In this document: positions 1 through 4,290 of the stretch, piece by piece
How positions within the stretch are numbered: position 1 is the stretch's first letter
How the letters are laid out: the number at the start of each line of letters is the position of its first letter
Assembly: GCA_937900305.1 (NCBI GenBank)
Contig: CALCCV010000611.1
Span: 1 to 7,450 of the forward strand
Direction of reading: 5' to 3'
Length of the DNA stretch: 7,450 nucleotides
Source: an uncultured Pseudobdellovibrionaceae bacterium
GTDB lineage: Bacteria; Bdellovibrionota; Bdellovibrionia; Bdellovibrionales; Bdellovibrionaceae
Made by a program: the position numbers and the translations under genes
Notes under the pieces: generated by a model
What the model saw: the letters and a program-made list of their open reading frames with translations, nothing else
Told to the model about the DNA's origin: nothing
The model's database searches: none

Positions 1-1477
1 AAGCTAAAATTTTTGCCTGCGCAGGATCCATTGTTGTGGGAGTCATTTTCTGTTGAACAAACATCAATATGCCCATGACTACAGGTAAAATAAAAATCGG
101 ATCATGAAGGCTCAAATCATGAATCCAGCCGCCCAGAGGACTCTGGTAAAGCTCAACACTCGAACCTATGACTCTATAAAGTGCGAAAAAAATCGGAATC
201 TGCAAAAACATAAGCAGGCATCCTCCGAAGGGATTCGCTTTATTCTCTCGCATAGTCGCCATCATTTGCTTTTGCAACTGCATGGGATCGTCTTTGTATC
301 GCTCTCGAATTTCATTAATGAGAGGCTGAACTTTTTGCATGTTTTTCATGGATCTGAAGCTCAAAATATTCACCGGCAACACCAACATCCGCACCATCAA
401 GGTCAACAAAATAATCGCCAAGCCCCAATTGCCAACAAATTTCTGGAACCATTTCATTACGAACAACATAGGACGGGCAATGAAACTCAAATATCCAAAA
501 CTCATGATTTGCGCCAAATGAGGATCAACACTCTCAAGTGTATTGATCTCCTTGGGCCCTACATAAAATGTCTGTTCGAGAGAGATATCATTGCTTTGAG
601 CTGAAGGCCGGTAAATCGCATAAGCCTCAGCCTCCGCCGACTGAGTTTTCGTGTGCAATTGTACATCAGGAGAAATCGGCGAATGATCAATCAAAGCCGC
701 AGTGAAGTACTGGCTGCCAAGCGCCACCATTGAGCCATTTTTGAACTCTTCTTGATAGTCTGCAGAAGCATTTGAAAAGTTCACTGACTTTTCTTGACCC
801 GAGAATAGAATAAAATAATCTTGATGATCGTACGACGGGAAAAAAATCGACGTTTTTTTAGGTTTGTGAATCGCATCTCCCAAAACAATTGAAAGCCCGC
901 GACTAGTGTCAGGATCGGGATTCTTAACTGTGACCTTACTTTGAAAAGCGCCTTTTTCGGGAATATAAAGCAGAGTTCGAGTGATGAGGGTTTCGCCATT
1001 TTGAGCCTGGCCTTCAAATCCGTTTTCAATTGCACGAACCACAAAATCCACGGGCAATTTCGTACTATCTTTCAAAAGTGCAAACAATCCCGAAGGAAGC
1101 TTGTCTCCCATCAAAATTGGTTGGCCCGAGCGATCTGAAAAACCCTTGATAGTTAAGTTTTTAAGACCCATTCCTTGACTAGAAACTTGAAAACTCAAAC
1201 GATCGCTCGAAAAAGGGAACAAAACCTCTTCGACCTGTGGCTTTTGAAGCTCTGATCCAGTGTCACCACTATCTATCTGCGGCACAGTGGGAGCGACATT
1301 CGCCGTACTCCCTTCCGACGAAGTCACAGCTGCCCCACCAACGGGCGAAGACACGACCGACGGTGCAGTCTTGTATTTTGAATTTAAATACGATTGCCAG
1401 ACAAAATAAAAACCAGCGACCAGAACAAGGGCGACGATCATCCGACCGTCGAAGGCGGGTTTTTGATCATTCATCAT
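1..1477 (-). CDS. yidC: YidC membrane protein insertase, C-terminus cut off by window edge
   Basis: YidC inserts and folds inner-membrane proteins, alone or with the Sec translocon. The frame is open from ATG 1477-1475 to the window edge, giving 492 codons. Residues 12-28 (RMIVALVLVAGFYFVW) form the first membrane segment. A Ser/Thr/Pro-rich linker and a long soluble region to about residue 330 follow, matching the periplasmic domain of Gram-negative YidC. The conserved core starts near 340: a hydrophobic segment at about 350-371 contains Arg363 (LTLMVRMLVLP), the position of the conserved arginine in the hydrophilic groove. Further segments lie at about 420-438 (CLLMFLQIPIFFALYRVIG) and 458-474. 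The window ends just after the family motif TTMDPAQAKIL, so roughly 50-60 residues with the last membrane segment are missing. A second ATG follows the first directly; the first is chosen for its 4-nt ATGA overlap with yidD and the AGGAAA ribosome binding site five bases upstream. Confidence 0.97.
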   Translation of the reverse strand, partial: MMNDQKPAFDGRMIVALVLVAGFYFVWQSYLNSKYKTAPSVVSSPVGGAAVTSSEGSTANVAPTVPQIDSGDTGSELQKPQVEEVLFPFSSDRLSFQVSSQGMGLKNLTIKGFSDRSGQPILMGDKLPSGLFALLKDSTKLPVDFVVRAIENGFEGQAQNGETLITRTLLYIPEKGAFQSKVTVKNPDPDTSRGLSIVLGDAIHKPKKTSIFFPSYDHQDYFILFSGQEKSVNFSNASADYQEEFKNGSMVALGSQYFTAALIDHSPISPDVQLHTKTQSAEAEAYAIYRPSAQSNDISLEQTFYVGPKEINTLESVDPHLAQIMSFGYLSFIARPMLFVMKWFQKFVGNWGLAIILLTLMVRMLVLPVNILSFRSMKNMQKVQPLINEIRERYKDDPMQLQKQMMATMRENKANPFGGCLLMFLQIPIFFALYRVIGSSVELYQSPLGGWIHDLSLHDPIFILPVVMGILMFVQQKMTPTTMDPAQAKILA

Positions 1478-1767
1478 GTGAGTTTCCTACTTTCAAGTGA
1501 GGGGGATGGAACAGGGTCCCATCCAAAAGGTCCACCGGGACGGCATTTGCAAACACGAACTACTATTAAGCCAAGGGCTTTTGAGATCGGCTGCTGTTGA
1601 AGGGCTTGAACGGCATACTCTGAACAGCTGGGATAAAAACGGCAGCATCCACCGAGATGAGTTGTACCCGCAGTTCTGTAAAGAGCTACAAACCAAAGAG
1701 CTAACGCCTTAGCGAGCTGCTGTAAATGAAGTTTCAAACCGTTGGAGTTGCTGAACCAAATCTTCAT
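1474..1767 (-). CDS. yidD: YidD membrane protein insertion efficiency factor
   Basis: YidD is a small membrane-associated protein that assists YidC-dependent insertion; its exact action is not settled. The 97-residue product carries both family signatures: CCRFYPSCSEYAVQAL at 41-56 and CKCRPGGPFGWDPVP at 73-87, with a hydrophobic amphipathic stretch before the first (about 20-30, KALALWFVALY). Length is close to the usual 70-100. The stop TGA shares ATGA with the start of yidC, typical of translational coupling. The ATG at 1767 lies 59 nt inside rnpA and lacks a well-placed Shine-Dalgarno: the nearest GAGG is about 18 nt upstream. An internal TTG start (codon 11, about 1737) would also leave both motifs intact, so the first ten residues are uncertain. 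Family assignment is secure. Confidence 0.93.
   Translation of the reverse strand: MKIWFSNSNGLKLHLQQLAKALALWFVALYRTAGTTHLGGCCRFYPSCSEYAVQALQQQPISKALGLIVVRVCKCRPGGPFGWDPVPSPSLESRKLT
1483..1488 (-). promoter_or_regulatory. Ribosome binding site of yidC
   Basis: On the minus strand the sequence reads AGGAAA, five bases before ATG 1477. It lies inside the 3' end of yidD, so yidC has its own initiation signal as well as the ATGA stop/start overlap. It supports the upstream of the two adjacent ATG codons as the start. Confidence 0.6.
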
Positions 1768-2068
1768 AGGTTAATTCGCAATAGGCCTCTGGAGGTTGAC
1801 CACTGAAGACAAAGACAAAATCACAATTTGCACTAGGTAGCTGACTGGACTGCCGGAGACGTTCCTTAGTCCACCTTTTAAGACGGTTACGAACGACGGC
1901 GGTCCCGACATGTCGGGAAAGAACAAATCCAAACCTCGCTTTTGGAAGATCGTTTTTGTTCCAATATATGGTTAACCACCGACAAACCCTGGCTCTGCGA
2001 CCAAACTGCCGCAGCTTGCGAAAATCGACCTGTCTTTTCAGGGTTGTTAAAGGACTATTTGCCACCAA
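1709..2068 (-). CDS. rnpA: Ribonuclease P protein component
   Basis: RnpA is the basic protein subunit of RNase P. It binds the catalytic RNA and the 5' leader of precursor tRNAs during 5' maturation. The 119-residue frame has the expected layout: LKRQVDFRKLRQFGRRAR near the N-terminus, then RFGFVLSRHVGTAVVRNRLKRWTKE (45-69) containing the RNR signature at 60-62 that contacts the RNA, and a C-terminal helix region. The length is normal for the family. The start is non-ATG: TTG at 2068 or the adjacent GTG at 2065, both inside the 3' end of rpmH, overlapping it by 14 or 11 nt. No clear Shine-Dalgarno precedes them, which suggests re-initiation coupled to rpmH termination. The 3' end overlaps yidD by 59 nt. 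Confidence 0.95.
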   Translation of the reverse strand: MVANSPLTTLKRQVDFRKLRQFGRRARVCRWLTIYWNKNDLPKARFGFVLSRHVGTAVVRNRLKRWTKERLRQSSQLPSANCDFVFVFSGQPPEAYCELTYEDLVQQLQRFETSFTAAR

Positions 2069-2204
2069 CAGAAACTGTCAGACGTTTACGACCTTTGGCC
2101 CGTCGACGAGCTAAAACTTCCTGACCACCAGTTGTAGCCATGCGAGCCCGAAATCCATGTTTATTTTTACGGCGGCGATTGCTGGGCTGATAATTGCGTT
2201 TCAT
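2055..2204 (-). CDS. rpmH: 50S ribosomal protein L34
   Basis: L34 is a small, very basic protein of the large ribosomal subunit. The minus-strand frame from ATG 2204 to TAG at 2057-2055 encodes 49 residues. It starts MKRNYQPSNRRRKNKHGF and continues RARMATTGGQEVLARRRAKGRKRL, the near-invariant L34 core. A short tail, TVSVGGK, makes it a few residues longer than the common 44-46. It is the first gene of the operon and has a strong ribosome binding site (AAGGAG, nine bases before the ATG). The following gene, rnpA, starts within its last codons, as often seen in bacterial origin regions. Confidence 0.97.
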   Translation of the reverse strand: MKRNYQPSNRRRKNKHGFRARMATTGGQEVLARRRAKGRKRLTVSVGGK

Positions 2205-2213
2205 GGCAGATCT

Positions 2214-2219
2214 CTCCTT
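2214..2219 (-). promoter_or_regulatory. Ribosome binding site of rpmH
   Basis: AAGGAG on the minus strand with a nine-base spacer to ATG 2204. It is the strongest initiation signal in the rpmH-rnpA-yidD-yidC operon and fits high expression of a ribosomal protein, with downstream genes relying on overlap coupling. Confidence 0.75.
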
Positions 2220-2269
2220 AACATGATTAATTAAAAGTAATTAACTAACTCAATGATTTAACAAAACAG

Positions 2270-2296
2270 ACTCGATAAATAAAAAAACTCGATAAA
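2270..2296. repeat. Direct repeat ACTCGATAAA x2 upstream of rpmH
   Basis: ACTCGATAAA occurs at 2270-2279 and again at 2287-2296, a period of 17 bp, separated by an A-rich run. It overlaps the candidate rpmH promoter, so it may be a regulator-binding pair, or simply low-complexity AT-rich DNA. Confidence 0.5.
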
Positions 2297-2304
2297 ACAA
2301 TCAA
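2276..2304 (-). promoter_or_regulatory. Possible sigma70-type promoter of the rpmH operon
   Basis: On the minus strand TTGATT (2304-2299) is followed after 17 bases by TATTTA (2281-2276), about 70 bp upstream of rpmH in an AT-rich stretch. The -35-like box and spacing are good; the -10 matches the consensus only in its first three positions. This is a candidate only. Confidence 0.3.
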
Positions 2305-2610
2305 AGAGAGCCTTTTAAAACATTTTTGCTCGCATTAAAAGCTTTCCATTCAAGAGTTCACGGATTGTTGCGCAAGGAGTCGATAGTCAAAAGCTCAAAA
2401 CCCTCCAAACTCTAGGTATTCTCTATAAATTGGGAGAGGGGCCCATATCTAGTGAGCACCAGAAATCGTTTCGGCCCTCCACCACAAGCATTGATCATCA
2501 CTTTTCTCGCTGTTAAACCTTTAGGTCCTCTTCAGCCATTTCGTCGATCCTGGTCGCGGCCCTGGGGAGGAATCCACAAAGAATCGAATCCTTGGGTTTT
2601 GAAACTCTCC

Positions 2611-2630
2611 GGCTACTCAACCTCGTAGCC
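2611..2630 (+). repeat. Small inverted repeat in the dnaA leader
   Basis: GGCTAC (2611-2616) and GTAGCC (2625-2630) form a perfect 6-bp stem around an 8-base loop, 23 bases before the first dnaA Shine-Dalgarno. No T-run follows, so it is not a typical terminator. It could form a leader hairpin in dnaA mRNA, or be chance. Confidence 0.35.
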
Positions 2631-2653
2631 ATAGACCTTCATTTGCCTAACTC

Positions 2654-2711
2654 AAGGAGGACAGGGGGAATGCTAGGTGGAATTGAATTCAGCACTTTGG
2701 ACGCAGATTAA
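2654..2711 (+). promoter_or_regulatory. dnaA translation start region with an overlapping 13-codon ORF
   Basis: Two Shine-Dalgarno-like motifs lie in tandem. AAGGAGG (2654-2660) sits nine bases before an ATG at 2670, which opens a short ORF (MLGGIEFSTLDAD, stop TAA 2709-2711) in a different frame from dnaA. AGGGGGA (2663-2669) sits seven bases before GTG 2677, the dnaA start; an in-frame TAG at 2674-2676 rules out any start further upstream. The small ORF overlaps the first 35 bases of dnaA. It could be a leader peptide that modulates DnaA synthesis, or it may be incidental. Confidence 0.45.
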
Positions 2712-4089
2712 AGGTCGGATGAAGACCCAAAATGACAACAATAAGTTTTTAGCCACTTGGCTAGATCCTATTGAATTTGTGGAAACCTCTGGCTCCAATG
2801 ACTTTCCAAAATTTGTTCTCGGAGTTCCAAATCCCCTCCACCACTACTTTGTAGTGGAAAATCTGCAAGACAAAATTCGCCAAGAACTCTACACACTCTT
2901 AGGTTCCACTTTCGAAGTCGAGTTCGTTGTAACTGGAAAACCAATCAGCAACAGCTTTGCTCCAGCCAATGAGCTTGAAGCCGCGCTCAATTTGAGTGAT
3001 CGACAAATGGTTCATTCTGTTTCGACACCGCTCCCACCTATAGAAAAAGCAGCAAACTCGGACCAACTGAACCCTGATTTTACTTTCAGTACTTTTGTGG
3101 TTGGGAAAAACTCTGAATTTGCCCATGCCGCCTGTTTGAATGTGGCTCAAAATCCCGGGATTGGAGATTACAATCCTCTCTTGATTTATGGACCTGCCGG
3201 AATGGGAAAAACCCACCTGTTGCACGCTTCAGGCAATTACATTCGTCAATATCTACCGCATTTGCGAATCACTTATGTTTCGGCCGAACGCTTTATGAAT
3301 GAGTGCATCGCGGCCATGCGTCACTCCCATATGGAAAAATTTCGCCAAAAGTATCGTGAGAATTCCGACATTCTATTGGTGGATGATTTGCAGTACATCG
3401 GCAAAGGTGAACGTGTGAAAGAAGAGTTCTTTCATTCGATCAACACCTTCATTGATCGCAAAAAACAGGTGATCTTGGCCTCCGACCGGATGCCAAAGGA
3501 TATCATCGGGCTTGAAGATCGCTCCCGTACGCGTCTAGAGCGAGGTTTGATAGCTGATATCACCATGCCGGATTTTGAAACTCGTCTAGCCATTTTGAAA
3601 TACAAGGCGGAGCGCAATCAAATTCACGTTCCAGATGATGCAGCCACTTATATCGCGCGAATATCCAAACGGTCCATTCGAGAGCTCGAAGGAAATCTCA
3701 AGCGGGTCAAAATGTTTTCTGAGCTTCAGGGTTTAGAAATCAGCGCGGACTTAGTTAAGAAAATTTTGGCTCATCACGAAACACACACGACAATTTCTTT
3801 AGAAGAGGTGCAGAAACTTGTAGCTGATCATTATCACGTCAAAATGACTGATTTGAAAAGCTCCACCCGCGCCAAGTCTATCGTCGTTCCGCGCCAAATT
3901 GCTATGCATTTAATTAAAAAATTTCTTGATAAATCACTGGTCGACATCGGTAAAGCGTTTGGAGGCAAAGATCACACGACAGTGATGAATGCAATTTCAA
4001 GAGTTCAGCATCTACAGGCTACAGATCCCGATATCGCTAAAGATATCGAGGAATTGGAGACTAGAATCCACAATATCACAGGAGTGTGA
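2677..4089 (+). CDS. dnaA: Chromosomal replication initiator protein DnaA
   Basis: DnaA binds DnaA boxes at oriC, forms an ATP-dependent filament, melts the origin and helps load the replicative helicase. The 470 residues show all four domains: domain I (about 1-90, protein contacts), a variable linker (about 91-134), AAA+ domain III (about 135-350) and DNA-binding domain IV (about 370-470). Visible motifs are FTFSTFVVGKNSEFAHAA (135-152), Walker A GPAGMGKTH (172-180), Walker B ILLVDDLQ (232-239), sensor 1 LASDRMPKDI (267-276), the arginine-finger region DRSRTRLERGL (281-291) with Arg286, sensor 2 SIRELEGNL (333-341) and the DNA-binding signature GGKDHTTVMNA (429-439). The finger region differs from the common RSRFEWGL (TRLERGL here) but keeps the arginine. 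GTG 2677 is the only start compatible with the in-frame TAG just upstream. It is divergent from rpmH and followed by the likely origin. Confidence 0.98.
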   Translation: MELNSALWTQIKGRMKTQNDNNKFLATWLDPIEFVETSGSNDFPKFVLGVPNPLHHYFVVENLQDKIRQELYTLLGSTFEVEFVVTGKPISNSFAPANELEAALNLSDRQMVHSVSTPLPPIEKAANSDQLNPDFTFSTFVVGKNSEFAHAACLNVAQNPGIGDYNPLLIYGPAGMGKTHLLHASGNYIRQYLPHLRITYVSAERFMNECIAAMRHSHMEKFRQKYRENSDILLVDDLQYIGKGERVKEEFFHSINTFIDRKKQVILASDRMPKDIIGLEDRSRTRLERGLIADITMPDFETRLAILKYKAERNQIHVPDDAATYIARISKRSIRELEGNLKRVKMFSELQGLEISADLVKKILAHHETHTTISLEEVQKLVADHYHVKMTDLKSSTRAKSIVVPRQIAMHLIKKFLDKSLVDIGKAFGGKDHTTVMNAISRVQHLQATDPDIAKDIEELETRIHNITGV

Positions 4090-4099
4090 ATGTGGATTC
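4064..4099. repeat. Inverted repeat of DnaA-box-like sites across the dnaA stop codon
   Basis: GAATCCACA (4064-4072) and its exact complement TGTGGATTC (4091-4099) form a perfect 9-bp inverted repeat. Inside it TCACA (4076-4080) and TGTGA (4085-4089) form a second 5-bp stem closing on GGAG. The structure contains the dnaA stop codon (TGA 4087-4089). Both outer arms are 7/9 matches to a DnaA box. It may be a head-to-head DnaA site, an mRNA 3'-end hairpin, or both; there is no T-run for a standard terminator. Confidence 0.6.
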
Positions 4100-4109
4100 G
4101 GTAAAAACC

Positions 4110-4142
4110 TGTGGATCACCCTCTGGAGGAAAATGTGGATCA
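4110..4142 (-). promoter_or_regulatory. Two identical DnaA boxes TGTGGATCA
   Basis: TGTGGATCA occurs at 4110-4118 and 4134-4142, 24 bp apart and in the same orientation. Each matches the complement of the DnaA-box consensus in 8 of 9 positions, deviating at the same base, and each contains a GATC. The identical deviation suggests the local DnaA accepts this variant. Confidence 0.65.
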
Positions 4143-4150
4143 AAAAAGTG

Positions 4151-4184
4151 GGGATAACTCAGTTAGTTTCAACCGAGTTATCCC
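4151..4184. repeat. Perfect 10-bp inverted repeat inside oriC
   Basis: GGGATAACTC (4151-4160) pairs with GAGTTATCCC (4175-4184) around a 14-base loop; GTT/AAC (4162-4164/4171-4173) can extend the stem past one mismatch. The left arm overlaps the DnaA box TGGGGATAA (4149-4157) and the right arm carries TTATCCC, so opposed DnaA half-sites face each other. On the minus strand the stem is followed three bases later by six T, so it also looks like a terminator for antisense transcription. No minus-strand gene lies there, so an origin role seems more likely. Confidence 0.6.
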
Positions 4185-4240
4185 GGCCTCAATTCACAGA
4201 TGATTTTGAATGATTTCAAAGCTTTATTGAGTTACGACGG

Positions 4241-4264
4241 TTATCCACGCCCCTACTACTACTA
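4241..4264 (+). promoter_or_regulatory. DnaA box plus DnaA-trio (basal unwinding element)
   Basis: TTATCCACG (4241-4249, 8/9 DnaA box) is followed by a C-rich spacer (CCC 4250-4252) and four tandem CTA units at 4253-4264. On the bottom strand these read 3'-GAT-5' four times, the described DnaA-trio consensus, which a DnaA filament grips as single strand during melting. The order box, GC-rich gap, trios, AT tract is the known bacterial basal-unwinding layout, and the box orientation points the filament toward the AT-rich tract on the right. Confidence 0.75.
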
Positions 4265-4287
4265 AGGATATATAATATAATAAGGAT
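4263..4287 (+). promoter_or_regulatory. AT-rich unwinding tract merging with the dnaN ribosome binding site
   Basis: Between two copies of TAAGGAT (4263-4269 and 4281-4287) lies the all-A/T tract ATATAATATAA (4270-4280), the likely first site of strand opening. The second TAAGGAT carries the dnaN Shine-Dalgarno (AAGGA 4282-4286), four bases before ATG 4291. A perfect TATAAT (4271-4276) is present but would leave a leader of only about eight bases and has no -35 match at the right distance, so I do not call it the dnaN promoter with confidence. Confidence 0.55.
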
Positions 4288-4290
4288 CGT

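Larger units (their letters stand above)
2205..2676. other. Divergent intergenic region rpmH/dnaA
   Basis: This 472-bp region between the two divergent operons holds no convincing protein gene on either strand. The part next to rpmH (2221-2345) is strongly AT-rich; the dnaA-proximal part is mixed. A possible -10-like TATAAAT at 2424-2430 on the plus strand has no matching -35. One weak DnaA-box-like GAATCCACA (7 of 9 to TTATCCACA) lies at 2570-2578. The region must carry the promoters of both operons. It could also be an upstream origin lobe, as in bipartite origins, but the box density is much lower than in the dnaA-dnaN gap. Confidence 0.6.
4064..4290. other. oriC: Probable chromosomal replication origin (oriC) between dnaA and dnaN
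   Basis: The gap between dnaA and dnaN, plus the last bases of dnaA, concentrates origin signals. Relative to consensus TTATCCACA or its complement TGTGGATAA I see TGTGGATTC (4091-4099, 7/9), TGTGGATCA (4110-4118 and 4134-4142, 8/9 each), TGGGGATAA (4149-4157, 8/9) and, in the other orientation, TTATCCACG (4241-4249, 8/9). GAATCCACA (4064-4072, 7/9) lies in the dnaA 3' end. Two strong inverted repeats, a DnaA-trio track and an AT-rich melting tract complete it. No ORF of note fills the gap. The assignment follows from motif clustering and the known habit of origins to lie beside dnaA; I cannot exclude a bipartite origin that also uses 2205-2676. Confidence 0.85.

Noticed and set aside
104..604. 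166-codon plus-strand ORF at the left end
   Set aside because: It lies antisense to yidC, whose frame encodes recognisable conserved YidC core sequence; the plus-strand product resembles nothing and is a shadow ORF.
1497..1712. 71-codon plus-strand ORF opposite yidD
   Set aside because: The minus strand holds YidD with both family signatures and the coupled start of yidC; the plus-strand frame has no supporting signal.
2412..2498. 28-residue minus-strand ORF beginning MINACGGGPKRFLV in the rpmH/dnaA gap
   Set aside because: No clear ribosome binding site, no recognised family, and a length expected by chance in 472 bp.
2680..2692. GAATTGAATTCAG also found at 6648-6660 (end of recF)
   Set aside because: A 13-base AT-rich match within 7.4 kb is near chance expectation, and both copies simply encode Glu-Leu-Asn-Ser in their own genes.
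4151..4184. Rho-independent terminator of dnaA
   Set aside because: On the dnaA strand the stem is followed by GGCCTCAATTC, not a T-run; the T-run is on the opposite side only.
4271..4276. Perfect TATAAT as the dnaN promoter -10
   Set aside because: It would start RNA about eight bases before the ATG and lacks a -35 hexamer 16-18 bases upstream; the unwinding-tract reading fits better, though the two do not exclude each other.
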